This document shows positions 16,691 through 24,905 of a stretch of DNA of 64,000 nucleotides, in pieces. The translations under genes and the position numbers were made by a program. The stretch covers positions 62,001 to 126,000 of the forward strand of contig NZ_JAIUGX010000007.1 in assembly GCF_020164785.1 (NCBI RefSeq), written 5' to 3'. Position 1 is the first letter of the stretch. The number at the start of each line of letters is the position of its first letter. The DNA is from Mesorhizobium sp. ES1-1 (GTDB taxonomy: Bacteria > Pseudomonadota > Alphaproteobacteria > Rhizobiales > Rhizobiaceae). The notes beneath the pieces were generated by a model. It was not told the DNA's origin. It made no database searches and saw nothing but the letters and a program-made list of their open reading frames with translations.

Positions 16691-17959
16691 ATGAACATCC
16701 ATACACAACCCCTGCGGACAACGGCCGAGACGGCGTTGATCGATGCATTCGGTGACCGGCTGTCGCTGCTGCCGGGCGACGGCGCGGTGATGCTGAAGCG
16801 CGACGATGCCATAGAGTCGATCAAGCACGGCCTGCCGACGCGGCGCGTCGAATCCTGGCACTACACCGATTTGCGCCGGCTGTTGAACGCGATCCCGGAC
16901 TTCGATCCGGCCGCGGCCGCGAATGCCATCGCGCCCATCGTCGAGGGGGCCGCCGTGTTTGCCGTGCAGAACGGCGTCTCGAGCATGAAGGTGCCGACTG
17001 TTGAAGGCATCACGGTCCAGCGCCTGACGGACAAGCTGATCGACGGCAGCATCGCACCCGGCCTCGACCCCTATGGCAGCGATGATGCCATCGGCGCCCT
17101 GAACACTGCCTTTGTCGCCGACGGGTATTTTGTGGATATCGCCGACGGGACCCAGCTGGAGAGGCCGATCGAACTGCAGAACCTGCAGGCCGGCGGCCAG
17201 ACCCATGTGCGCCTGCCGGTGCGTGTCGGCGCCGGCGCCAGGGCGACCATTGTCGAGCGCCAGACGGGTGGCGGGGCGGCCCTGGTCAGCTCGGTCAGCC
17301 AGCTCGTGGTCGGCGAAGGCGCCGACGTGACGTGGCTGATCGTCCAGGAGCAGCCGGAAACGGCGACACATCTCGCCCAGTTCAAGGCCCATATCGGCAA
17401 GAACGCCAAACTGACGCTGTTCGTCATGAACGCCGGCGGCAAGCTCGTGCGCCAGGAGGTCATCGTCAAGACGATAGGCGAAGGCGCCGATTTCAAGCTG
17501 CGCGGCATCAATCTTCTGGCAGGCGACACCCACACGGACGTAACCATGGTGCTCGACCACGCCGTCCCGCACACGACCTCGACGGAGATCGTCCGCAACG
17601 TGGTGACGGGCAAAGCGCGCGGCGTCTTCCAGGGCCGCATCAACGTCCACCAATACGCGCAGAAGACCAACGCCAAGATGGCGTGCAACACGCTGCTCCT
17701 GTCGGATGATGGCGAGTTCTCGACCAAGCCCGAGCTCGAGATCTTCGCCGACGACGTCGTTTGCGGGCACGGCGCGACCGTCACAGAGATCGACCACAAC
17801 CACCTCTTCTACCTGATGGCACGCGGCGTCGACGAGAAAAGCGCCCGTGGCCTGCTGGTCAAGGCGTTCGTCGCCGAGGTCATCGAGGAACTGGACAATG
17901 AGGCGATCGTCGAGGCGCTGGAAGCGAAGCTCGATGAATGGTTCGTGGCGCATGGGTGA
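16691..17959 (+). CDS. sufD: Fe-S assembly scaffold subunit SufD
   Basis: A 422-residue SufD, the partner of SufB in the SufBC2D scaffold, needed for iron entry. The N-terminus has RRVESWHYTDLRRLL, and the beta-helix core ends with the conserved block KTNAKMACNTLLLSDDGEF, KPELEIFADDVVCGHGATV and RGLLVKAFVAEVIEEL. This matches SufD, including the His of CGHGAT that lies at the SufB-SufD interface. ATG 16691 is preferred because AAGG lies eight bases upstream and the usual SufD start region follows; ATG 16667 and ATG 16637 are also in frame. Downstream, a 114-base spacer with inverted repeats separates it from sufS1. Confidence 0.97.
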   Translation: MNIHTQPLRTTAETALIDAFGDRLSLLPGDGAVMLKRDDAIESIKHGLPTRRVESWHYTDLRRLLNAIPDFDPAAAANAIAPIVEGAAVFAVQNGVSSMKVPTVEGITVQRLTDKLIDGSIAPGLDPYGSDDAIGALNTAFVADGYFVDIADGTQLERPIELQNLQAGGQTHVRLPVRVGAGARATIVERQTGGGAALVSSVSQLVVGEGADVTWLIVQEQPETATHLAQFKAHIGKNAKLTLFVMNAGGKLVRQEVIVKTIGEGADFKLRGINLLAGDTHTDVTMVLDHAVPHTTSTEIVRNVVTGKARGVFQGRINVHQYAQKTNAKMACNTLLLSDDGEFSTKPELEIFADDVVCGHGATVTEIDHNHLFYLMARGVDEKSARGLLVKAFVAEVIEELDNEAIVEALEAKLDEWFVAHG

Positions 17960-17961
17960 GG

Positions 17962-18047
17962 AGCGTCGGCGTAGCCGGCAAAATGCCAACGATTTGGCTT
18001 TTTGAGCGACGAGCGCCCGGAGCCATAGCGAAGGGCCGGCGGACGCT
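17962..18047. repeat. Nested inverted repeats between sufD and sufS1
   Basis: Outer arms AGCGTC (17962-17967) plus GCCGGC (17974-17979) pair with GCCGGC (18035-18040) plus GACGCT (18042-18047). Inside, GCCAA-CGAT-TTGGC (17985-17998) is followed by a run of T. The outer structure looks like a small intergenic palindromic element. The inner hairpin resembles a weak terminator and could reduce read-through into the last three suf genes. Confidence 0.5.
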
Positions 18048-18073
18048 AAAAACCGGGCATTGAAAGACAGGAA

Positions 18074-19315
18074 ATGGACCAGAAACTCGAAACCACCCCC
18101 TACGACGTCGAGGCGATCCGCCGCGACTTCCCGATCCTGTCGCGGGAAGTCTATGGCAAGAAGCTGGTCTATCTCGACAATGGCGCCTCGGCGCAGAAGC
18201 CGCAGCTGGTGCTTGATGCAATCCAGCACGCTTACAGCCAGGAATATGCAAACGTTCATCGCGGCTTGCACTTCCTGTCCAATGCGGCGACGGACGCCTA
18301 TGAGAATGCGCGGAAGTCAGTGCAGCGTTTCCTCAACGCGCCGAGCACCGACAACATCGTCTTCACGTCGAACACGACCTCGGCGATCAACACCGTCGCC
18401 TATGGCTACGGCATGCCCAATATCGGCGAGGGCGATGAGATTGTCCTGTCGATCATGGAGCACCATTCCAACATCGTGCCCTGGCATTTCATCCGCGAGC
18501 GGCAGGGCGCCAAGCTGGTCTGGGTGCCGGTCGATGATTTCGGGGTGTTCCACATCGAGGAATTCGAGAAGCGGCTGACCGACCGCACCAAGCTCGTCGC
18601 CATCACCCATATGTCGAACGCGCTGGGGACGGTGACGCCGATCAAGGAGATCGTTCGCATCGCGCATGCGCGCGGCATTCCAGTGCTGGTCGACGGCAGC
18701 CAGAGCGCCGTGCATATGCCGATCGACGTGCAGGATCTCGACTGCGATTTCTTCGTCTTCACCGGCCACAAGGTCTACGGCCCTTCGGGCATTGGCGTGC
18801 TCTACGGCAAGAAGGACATTTTGGCTGGCATGCGGCCCTTCATGGGCGGTGGCGAGATGATCGAGGAGGTGACGGAAGACATCGTCACCTACAATGATCC
18901 GCCGCACCGTTTCGAAGCCGGCACGCCGCCGATCGTGCAGGCCATAGGGCTCGGCGCGGCGCTCGATTACATGGAAAGCATCGGCCGCGAGCGCATTGCC
19001 GCGCATGAGGAAGACCTCAAGACTTACGCGCACGAACGGCTGCGCGCCATCAATTCGCTGCGCATCTTCGGCGATGCGCCCGGCAAGGGCGCCATCGTCT
19101 CCTTCGAACTGCAGGGCATTCATGCGCATGACGTATCGATGGTGATAGACAGGCAAGGTGTTGCAGTGCGCGCGGGAACCCATTGCGCCCAACCGCTGTT
19201 GAAACGCTTTGGCGTAACCTCCACATGCAGGGCTTCGTTCGGTATGTACAATACCAGGGCCGAAGTCGATGCCTTGGCCGAAGCGCTCGAAAAGGCGCGC
19301 AAATTTTTTGGGTGA
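18074..19315 (+). CDS. sufS: Cysteine desulfurase SufS (SufS-type)
   Basis: A 413-residue type II cysteine desulfurase. The start VEAIRRDFPILSREV and YLDNGASAQKP are typical of SufS. The PLP lysine is K233 in FTGHKVYGPSG and the active-site cysteine is C371 in the short loop AGTHCAQPLLKRFG. SufS enzymes pass sulfur to SufE or SufU; neither is encoded next to it here. This is the second desulfurase of the operon (sufS1 in Agrobacterium naming) and is distinct in loop type from the first. ATG 18074 follows AAGACAGGAA, a good ribosome binding site. The next gene starts six bases after its stop. Confidence 0.97.
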   Translation: MDQKLETTPYDVEAIRRDFPILSREVYGKKLVYLDNGASAQKPQLVLDAIQHAYSQEYANVHRGLHFLSNAATDAYENARKSVQRFLNAPSTDNIVFTSNTTSAINTVAYGYGMPNIGEGDEIVLSIMEHHSNIVPWHFIRERQGAKLVWVPVDDFGVFHIEEFEKRLTDRTKLVAITHMSNALGTVTPIKEIVRIAHARGIPVLVDGSQSAVHMPIDVQDLDCDFFVFTGHKVYGPSGIGVLYGKKDILAGMRPFMGGGEMIEEVTEDIVTYNDPPHRFEAGTPPIVQAIGLGAALDYMESIGRERIAAHEEDLKTYAHERLRAINSLRIFGDAPGKGAIVSFELQGIHAHDVSMVIDRQGVAVRAGTHCAQPLLKRFGVTSTCRASFGMYNTRAEVDALAEALEKARKFFG

Positions 19316-19321
19316 CCGACC

Positions 19322-19714
19322 ATGGATGATGTGAGCAGCGCCGCGCAGACCGCTTCGGAAACACAGCCCAACGCGCTGGTTTCAGGGTCGGCCATACCAG
19401 CCGACGAACTGGCCCGACTTACCGATGACATCGTCTCGGCGTTGAAGACGGTCTACGATCCGGAAATCCCCGCCGACATCTACGAGCTCGGTCTGATCTA
19501 CAAGATCGACATCGAGGATGACCGCTCGGTCAAGATCGACATGACGCTGACCGCGCCGGGCTGCCCCGTGGCCGGCGAAATGCCGGGCTGGGTCGAGAAT
19601 GCCGTAGGCGCCGTCGAAGGCGTGTCCGGCGTCGAGGTCAATATGACCTTCGACCCGCCCTGGTCGGCCGACCGCATGTCGGAAGAGGCGCAGGTGGCGG
19701 TGGGCTGGTATTAG
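19322..19714 (+). CDS. sufT: SufT/MIP18-like DUF59 Fe-S assembly protein
   Basis: A 130-residue protein with an N-terminal extension of about 30 residues and a DUF59 (MIP18) domain. The domain carries the hallmark DPEIPADIYELGLIY (46-60), and the conserved cysteine C81 in LTAPGCPVAGEMPGW. This gene is called sufX in Agrobacterium and sufT elsewhere. The family is thought to help maturation or delivery of Fe-S clusters; eukaryotic MIP18 acts in the cytosolic pathway. It follows sufS by six bases and precedes sufA by 100 bases, with a small TTCACC/GGTGA hairpin between them. Confidence 0.93.
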   Translation: MDDVSSAAQTASETQPNALVSGSAIPADELARLTDDIVSALKTVYDPEIPADIYELGLIYKIDIEDDRSVKIDMTLTAPGCPVAGEMPGWVENAVGAVEGVSGVEVNMTFDPPWSADRMSEEAQVAVGWY

Positions 19715-19814
19715 CGCCCATGCTCCTACACTTGCACCAAGCATAAAACTTCACCATTTTAGGTGAGGAATCATTCGGCAGGCCTTGAACCTGCATGGAA
19801 TGGAAGGAAAACGA

Positions 19815-20195
19815 ATGGGACGCTTTGCCGTCATCACGATGACCGATAAGGCCGCCGATCGGGTGCGCGAGATTGTGGCGACGCGGGAAAACGCGCACGG
19901 CATCCGCCTTGGCATCAAGAAGGGTGGCTGCGCGGGTATGGAATATACGGTCGATCTGGTGACCGAACCCAACACCAAGGACGATCATATCGAGCGCGAT
20001 GGCGCGCATGTCTATGTCGCGCCGGAAGCAGCGCTTTTCCTGTTCGGCACCGAGATGGATTTCGAGCAGACGACGCTGCGCACCGGCTTCACCTTCCACA
20101 ATCCCAACCAGAGTTCGGCCTGCGGCTGCGGCGAGTCGGTCGAATTGAAGCCGGCCGATCTAAAGGCATTGGCAGAGGCGCGCGCTTCGGCCTGA
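19815..20195 (+). CDS. sufA: A-type Fe-S carrier SufA (HesB/IscA family)
   Basis: A 126-residue A-type carrier that receives Fe-S clusters from SufBCD and passes them to target apoproteins. The three cluster-binding cysteines of the family are present: C39 in KGGCAGMEY, and C103 and C105 in SACGCGES. The C-terminus is longer than in E. coli SufA by about a dozen residues. The start ATG 19815 is preceded by GGAAGGAAAACG, a strong ribosome binding site; upstream in-frame ATGs (19785 and 19800) lack one. It is the last gene of the suf operon and converges on the GFA gene. A CTGAGG-TCCAG-CCTCAG hairpin at 20192-20208 spans the junction. Confidence 0.96.
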   Translation: MGRFAVITMTDKAADRVREIVATRENAHGIRLGIKKGGCAGMEYTVDLVTEPNTKDDHIERDGAHVYVAPEAALFLFGTEMDFEQTTLRTGFTFHNPNQSSACGCGESVELKPADLKALAEARASA

Positions 20196-20204
20196 GGTCC
20201 AGCC

Positions 20205-20702
20205 TCAGTCCACCCACATTCCGGTCCGCTTGTGCCAGTCGGCGATCGATTCCTCTGGATAGACGTCGAAAGCCTGGTCCCCCTTGCCGATATTGGGCTC
20301 GACCCAGTTCGCCTTGTATTTCAGCATGAGATGAACCTTGCTCGGGGGCGCAGGCAGGTCGCTGTCGATCACCGAGGCGAAGGGATGCACCAGTTCCGGC
20401 CAGGTTGGATCGTAGAGCCAGAGCGCCGATCCGCATTTGCGGCAGAAATTTCTTTCGCCAGTCGAGATCTCGCATTGAGGATGCTGCTCGTCCTCGATCT
20501 TGGCCCGATAGACGCCGAGGCTTCCCTTGCCCCTGATGTTGAGCGTCTCATTGTTGGCCCCAAGATTGATGGCGAAGCCGCCGCCGCCCTGCTGCTTGCG
20601 GCAAATGGAGCAATAGCACAGCATGAAGGGCGAGGGCGTGTGGCTCTCGACCTCGAAGCGGACGGCATTGCAGCGGCAGGAACCCTTGAGCAGAATCGGC
20701 AT
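20205..20702 (-). CDS. GFA family zinc protein (glutathione-dependent formaldehyde-activating-like)
   Basis: A 165-residue cytoplasmic protein of the GFA/CENP-V fold. The zinc-binding cysteines are clear: GSCRCNAV at the start, LCYCSICRK in the middle and NFCRKCGSALW later. The namesake Gfa of Paracoccus speeds addition of formaldehyde to glutathione, but most family members have no proven function, so the activity here is open. It converges on sufA with nine bases between the stops. It is unlikely to belong to the suf system by strand. Confidence 0.88.
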   Translation of the reverse strand: MPILLKGSCRCNAVRFEVESHTPSPFMLCYCSICRKQQGGGGFAINLGANNETLNIRGKGSLGVYRAKIEDEQHPQCEISTGERNFCRKCGSALWLYDPTWPELVHPFASVIDSDLPAPPSKVHLMLKYKANWVEPNIGKGDQAFDVYPEESIADWHKRTGMWVD

Positions 20703-20792
20703 GGCGAATAACTCCGGCGGTTTTCATCAACCCGTCAGCATGTCTTTGGTTGCGGCGATGACAAACCAGTGCGGCGATGACATCATCGCGAC

Positions 20793-21116
20793 ATGGACAA
20801 TGAACGCATCACCGAACTGTTCGAGGGTCTAGGCCCCGTCAGCATCCGAAAACTGTTCGGCGGCAAGGGCATCTATTTTGACGGCGTCATCGTCGCCATC
20901 GTGCTGCGCGGCGAATTGCTGCTCAAGGCCGACGAGCACAGCGCGCCGGACTTCGAGGCCGCCGGCTGCCGCCAGTGGACCTATACCGGCACGCGTCACG
21001 GCAAGCTGGTGGCCATGCCCTATTGGAGCATCCCGGACGATGCATTCGATGATCCCGAAGAGATGACGGTGTGGGCGCGGCGTGCTTATGGGGCAGGGCG
21101 GCGGGCGGGGAAGTGA
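20793..21116 (+). CDS. TfoX N-terminal domain protein
   Basis: A 107-residue protein made only of the TfoX N-terminal domain (LFEGLGPVSIRKLFGGKGIYFDG, quoted in part as KLFGGKGIYFDGV). The C-terminal TfoX domain present in gamma-proteobacterial competence regulators is missing, as is usual in alphaproteobacteria. The function of the single domain is unknown. The last residues are rich in Gly and Arg. It lies between the divergent GFA gene and a large palindromic repeat. Confidence 0.85.
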   Translation: MDNERITELFEGLGPVSIRKLFGGKGIYFDGVIVAIVLRGELLLKADEHSAPDFEAAGCRQWTYTGTRHGKLVAMPYWSIPDDAFDDPEEMTVWARRAYGAGRRAGK

Positions 21117-21141
21117 CGCGACGCATATTCGGAATGTCGGT

Positions 21142-21308
21142 GGACAGCACCCCCTCTGACCTGCCGGCCATCTCCCCCGCAAGGAGGGAGATGGCAGCTT
21201 GGCCGCCGGCACTCACATTCAACGTTGGTGATTGGCGAAAGCCGATGTGACATCTGATCTCCCCCCTTGCGGGGGAGATGTCCGGTAGGACAGAGGGGGG
21301 TGCTGTCC
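21142..21308. repeat. Large imperfect palindromic intergenic element (MITE-like)
   Basis: Left arm about 21142-21188 and right arm about 21262-21308 are near-perfect reverse complements. The ends are GGACAGCACCCCCTCT and AGAGGGGGGTGCTGTCC, and the inner part pairs CATCTCCCCCGCAAGG with CCTTGCGGGGGAGATG. The central 70 bases hold further short inverted pieces. No reading frame is present. The structure fits a miniature inverted-repeat element or a RIME-type rhizobial mosaic element. It lies between the TfoX-N gene and psuG and could form a strong stem in RNA. Confidence 0.85.
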
Positions 21309-21325
21309 CGCCGAGGTTGGCTGTC

Positions 21326-22243
21326 TTACAGCGCCTTGGCGATCTTCGCGGCCAGCCGCGCATTGTTTTCGACCAGGGCGATGTTGGTTTTAAGGCTCCT
21401 GCCACCGGTCAGTTCGAGGATCTTCGACAGCAGGAATGGCGTCACCGCCTTGCCGGTCACGTTGAGCGCCTCGGCTGCTCTCTGCGCGGCTTCGATATAG
21501 CCAGCCATTTCTTCGGCCGGGATTTCGTGGCCCTCCGGCACGGGATTGGCGATCAGCATACCGCCACTTAGACCCAGCGCAGCCCGCGTCCGGTAGAAAT
21601 GCGCGATCTCTTCCGCACTGTTCAGGGTCAGTGGCGCGCGGAATGGGGAATGCCGGGACCAGAAGGCCGGCATTGTCTCGGAGCCATGGCCGATCACGGG
21701 CACGCCGCGAGTCTCCAGAACCTCCAGCGTCTTTTCGATGTCGAGGATGGCCTTGGCACCGGCCGATACGACGATGACCGGCGTGCGCGCCAGTTCGTCG
21801 AGATCGGCAGAGATGTCGAAGCTTTTTTCAGCGCCCTTGTGCACGCCGCCGATGCCGCCGGTGGCGAAAACTCTGATTCCGACCATATGTGCCGCGATCA
21901 TCGTGGCTGCGACCGTGGTGCCGCCGGTGCGCCCCTGCGCCACGGCGAAGCCGAGGTCGGCGCGAGACAGCTTCATGGCATCGCCGGTCATGGCAAGCGA
22001 TTCCCGCTCGCCGTCGGACAGACCGATCTTGATGCGGCCGCCAATAATGGCGATCGTCGCCGGCACCGCGCCGCCATCGGTGATGATCTTCTCGACATCG
22101 GCGGCCATGGCGCCATTGTCGGGGTAGGGCATGCCGTGAGTGATGATCGTGCTTTCCAGCGCGACAACCGGCCGCCCCGCCGCCAGGGCCTGTGCCACCG
22201 GCGCGTGGATATCGATGAAGGGCTGTGCGGTTTCCGGGGTCAT
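21326..22243 (-). CDS. psuG: Pseudouridine-5'-phosphate glycosidase
   Basis: A 305-residue PsuG, which splits pseudouridine 5'-phosphate to uracil and ribose 5-phosphate in pseudouridine breakdown. The family blocks are present: VALESTIITHGMPYP near the N-terminus, GGTTVAATMIAAH in the middle and IGHGSETMPAFWSR after it. The catalytic lysine and manganese-site residues of the family lie in these conserved parts. ATG 22243 is chosen because GGAGAG is placed six bases upstream; an ATG at 22270 is in frame but has no site. It follows psuK on the same strand with about 70 bases between, so the two form the usual kinase-glycosidase pair. Confidence 0.95.
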   Translation of the reverse strand: MTPETAQPFIDIHAPVAQALAAGRPVVALESTIITHGMPYPDNGAMAADVEKIITDGGAVPATIAIIGGRIKIGLSDGERESLAMTGDAMKLSRADLGFAVAQGRTGGTTVAATMIAAHMVGIRVFATGGIGGVHKGAEKSFDISADLDELARTPVIVVSAGAKAILDIEKTLEVLETRGVPVIGHGSETMPAFWSRHSPFRAPLTLNSAEEIAHFYRTRAALGLSGGMLIANPVPEGHEIPAEEMAGYIEAAQRAAEALNVTGKAVTPFLLSKILELTGGRSLKTNIALVENNARLAAKIAKAL

Positions 22244-22315
22244 CCTGCTCTCCAGCCTCGAGCGCCGCACTTCATGCGGATGCGGCCGTGCTCGGGTTCC
22301 ATGAATGTGCCGGTC

Positions 22316-23260
22316 TCATGCCATTTCCCGAGCGTCCGACACAAGAGCCAGCGCGTCGGCGAAGCTCGCCGGGGTGAAATCGGGCACGGCTGTGGCGCTT
22401 TCAATGGCCATTGTCGCCGCCGCTATGCCTTCGCGGAGCGCTCCGCGCAGCGAGATCCCGCGCAGCAACGCCGCCACCGTGGTTCCAGCCAACGCATCGC
22501 CGGCCCCGGTGACATCGACCACCTTCCTTGGAACTGGCGGCATGATGGAAAAAATGCCGTTCGGGTCGAATCCCAGCACGCCGCCGCCGCCGGCCGTAAC
22601 CACGGCGCTGCCGAGGCCCGCGCGTTTCAAGCCGGCGAGAATATCGCGCTCCGAAGCGGCATCATCCAGGCCCGCCAGGACCAGACCCTCGCGTCGATTC
22701 ATGAAGGCGACGGCCAGGCTGCGGAGAACCGGCTTGAGGCGCACGATCTTGGCCGGCGAAATCGCAATGGCGAAGACGGGCTTGCCGGCTGCAAGCAAGG
22801 CCAGCCGTTCCAACGCCGCCGACGGCAGATTGGCGTCGCACAAGATGGCATCGACGCCGGCGACTGCCTCCCTGACCTTGGAGCGGCGTATCTGCTTGGG
22901 GAACGCCAGGTCGTAGAGCGCCATGTCGGCAAAGCCGACGATCAGTTCGCCGTCACGGTCGATCAACGCCGTGTAGCTGGGCGTGGTCCGGTCGAGGAAA
23001 ACCGCCGACAGGTCGGCGATGCCGGCGTCAGCAATTGCCCGCGACACAGTTTCGGCAGCCGCGTCGCCGCCGCGCACCGAGAGCAGCGACCCCGCCACGC
23101 CGCGACGGACCGCGCTGCGCAGAGCGTTGAACACCCCGCCGCCGACATCCTCGCGCATGGTGCCGGGGTTCGAGGCAGCAGCCACGTAGGCGCCGGACAC
23201 CTGGCCACGCCGGTCAATATGGGCACCGCCGACGGCGAGCAATTTGGGGGACTTCACCAT
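22316..23260 (-). CDS. psuK: Pseudouridine kinase (PfkB family)
   Basis: A 314-residue ribokinase-fold sugar kinase with the N-terminal block VGGAHIDRRGQV and the PfkB signature DVTGAGDALAG containing the catalytic base Asp. As the partner of psuG it most likely phosphorylates pseudouridine to pseudouridine 5'-phosphate, the substrate of PsuG. ATG 23260 is chosen from the family N-terminus (MVKSPKLLAVGGAHID); an in-frame ATG at 23296 would add 12 residues. The upstream 278 bases, shared with recA on the other strand, hold the promoters of both. Confidence 0.92.
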   Translation of the reverse strand: MVKSPKLLAVGGAHIDRRGQVSGAYVAAASNPGTMREDVGGGVFNALRSAVRRGVAGSLLSVRGGDAAAETVSRAIADAGIADLSAVFLDRTTPSYTALIDRDGELIVGFADMALYDLAFPKQIRRSKVREAVAGVDAILCDANLPSAALERLALLAAGKPVFAIAISPAKIVRLKPVLRSLAVAFMNRREGLVLAGLDDAASERDILAGLKRAGLGSAVVTAGGGGVLGFDPNGIFSIMPPVPRKVVDVTGAGDALAGTTVAALLRGISLRGALREGIAAATMAIESATAVPDFTPASFADALALVSDAREMA

Positions 23261-23454
23261 GCGGGCGATATGAGCTTTGTTAGTCCCGCCGCACAAGCTC
23301 TAGACTGTGACACCGAGCTTCGCAGGCGGGTCGCGATTCGGGCCGACCGATGCAATCGATTCGCCCGGACAACTCACAAAGAACGCTTGGTAAAGCGTGG
23401 GACAAAAATAGAACAGATACGAATACCACTTATTTTACAGCAGTTTAGACCCTC

Positions 23455-23483
23455 TTGCCAAATGAGAACAAAAAAGGTACAAA
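23455..23483 (+). promoter_or_regulatory. Candidate recA promoter
   Basis: TTGCCA (23455-23460) and TACAAA (23478-23483) are separated by exactly 17 bases, a good sigma-70 arrangement. It lies about 55 bases upstream of the recA ATG. The candidate LexA box falls inside the spacer and overlaps the -10. Confidence 0.55.
23466..23480. promoter_or_regulatory. Candidate LexA box upstream of recA
   Basis: GAAC-N7-GTAC matches the alphaproteobacterial LexA site GAAC-N7-GAAC except for one base in the second half-site. Its position between the -35 and -10 of the candidate recA promoter is where a repressor would block transcription. recA is a core SOS gene, so such a site is expected here. Confidence 0.55.
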
Positions 23484-23538
23484 ACGGCAGGGATTACGGA
23501 TTGTCCGGCCTTCATTTACGACCACGGGGTAATGTATC

Positions 23539-24639
23539 ATGGCTCAGAATTCTTTGCGGCTTGTAGAGGACAAAGCGGTGGACAAATCAAAGGCTCTTGA
23601 CGCGGCTCTGTCGCAAATCGAGCGGGCTTTCGGCAAGGGCTCGATCATGCGGCTCGGCGCGAACGAGCAGGTCGTTGAAATCGAAACCGTTCCGACCGGC
23701 TCGCTGGGCCTCGACATCGCGCTTGGCGTCGGCGGCCTGCCCCGTGGCCGCATCGTCGAGATCTACGGGCCGGAAAGCTCGGGCAAGACGACGTTGGCCT
23801 TGCACACCGTGGCGGAAGCCCAGAAGAAGGGCGGCATCTGCGCCTTCGTCGATGCCGAACATGCGCTGGATCCTGTCTATGCCCGCAAGCTTGGCGTCGA
23901 TCTCGAGAACCTGCTGATCTCGCAGCCCGACACCGGTGAGCAGGCGCTGGAGATCTGCGACACGCTGGTGCGTTCCGGGGCGATCGACGTGCTGGTGGTC
24001 GATTCGGTCGCGGCTCTGACGCCACGTGCCGAAATCGAAGGCGAGATGGGCGATTCGCTGCCCGGCCTCCAGGCTCGCCTGATGAGCCAGGCGCTGCGCA
24101 AGCTGACCGCTTCGATCTCACGCTCCAACACCATGGTCATCTTCATCAACCAGATCCGCATGAAGATCGGCGTCATGTTCGGTTCGCCCGAGACGACGAC
24201 CGGCGGCAACGCGCTGAAATTTTACGCTTCGGTGCGCCTCGACATCCGTCGCATCGGCTCGGTCAAGGATCGCGACGAGGTCGTCGGCAACCAGACCCGG
24301 GTCAAGGTGGTCAAGAACAAGCTGGCTCCGCCCTTCAAGGTGGTCGAGTTCGACATCATGTATGGCGAGGGCGTGTCGAAGACCGGCGAACTGGTCGACC
24401 TCGGCGTCAAGGCCGGCGTTGTCGAGAAGTCCGGCGCGTGGTTCTCCTACAATTCGCAGCGTCTCGGCCAGGGCCGCGAGAATGCGAAGCTGTTCCTGCG
24501 CGACAATCCCGACACGGCGCGCGAGATAGAGCTGGCGCTACGGCAGAATGCCGGACTGATCGCCGAGAAGTTCCTTGAGAATGGCGGTCCTGAGCGCGGC
24601 GAGGACGACGGTTTCGAGGAGGAATCCGGCGCTATGTAG
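23539..24639 (+). CDS. recA: Recombinase RecA
   Basis: A 366-residue RecA. It forms filaments on single-stranded DNA, drives strand exchange and triggers LexA self-cleavage. The Walker A motif is GPESSGKTT at about 77-85, Walker B lies in [11 protein letters not shown], and the DNA-binding loops are around [14 protein letters not shown] and [16 protein letters not shown]. The C-terminal tail is acidic ([14 protein letters not shown]), as usual. The gene is alone on its transcript, with a promoter and candidate SOS box upstream and a strong terminator just downstream. The start ATG follows GGGGTAATGTATC. Confidence 0.99.
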   Translation: MAQNSLRLVEDKAVDKSKALDAALSQIERAFGKGSIMRLGANEQVVEIETVPTGSLGLDIALGVGGLPRGRIVEIYGPESSGKTTLALHTVAEAQKKGGICAFVDAEHALDPVYARKLGVDLENLLISQPDTGEQALEICDTLVRSGAIDVLVVDSVAALTPRAEIEGEMGDSLPGLQARLMSQALRKLTASISRSNTMVIFINQIRMKIGVMFGSPETTTGGNALKFYASVRLDIRRIGSVKDRDEVVGNQTRVKVVKNKLAPPFKVVEFDIMYGEGVSKTGELVDLGVKAGVVEKSGAWFSYNSQRLGQGRENAKLFLRDNPDTAREIELALRQNAGLIAEKFLENGGPERGEDDGFEEESGAM

Positions 24640-24701
24640 AAGGCAAGGCTGGCGTCGATCGTCGTCAGTCTGCGTCTGACAGTTTGAGTACCTGGCGTCC
24701 C

Positions 24702-24737
24702 AAACCGCCGGCCCCTGGGGCCGGCGGTTTTGCTTTT
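24702..24737 (+). terminator. Rho-independent terminator after recA
   Basis: A very stable stem formed by CCGCCGGCC and GGCCGGCGG around the short loop CCTG, extended by flanking AAA/TTT pairs, followed by TTTTGCTTTTT. It lies about 65 bases after the recA stop. Confidence 0.9.
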
Positions 24738-24905
24738 TGACTTCGAAGCACTGAGGCGCGGATCGTCGGCAAAGGCAGCGATTTGGACCAATTCCGTGTT
24801 TCTGGACAGGGTGCGGTGCGACCGCTAAAAGGCCAGTCTATCTTCCAGACGCAGAGCCCATTTTCCGTTGGCTAGTCCCACGGTCTTCTCGAAAAGGCAG
24901 CATTC

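Noticed and set aside
16646..18271. A 541-codon open frame on the minus strand across sufD
   Set aside because: It lies antisense to the conserved sufD and reads as low-complexity, GC-driven sequence with no recognisable domain.
20192..20208. Terminator after sufA
   Set aside because: The stem CTGAGG/CCTCAG is short, overlaps both stop codons and has no T-run.
21599..23566. A 655-codon open frame on the plus strand across psuG and psuK
   Set aside because: It is antisense to two well-conserved genes; its Arg- and Gly-rich product is typical of a GC-rich shadow frame.
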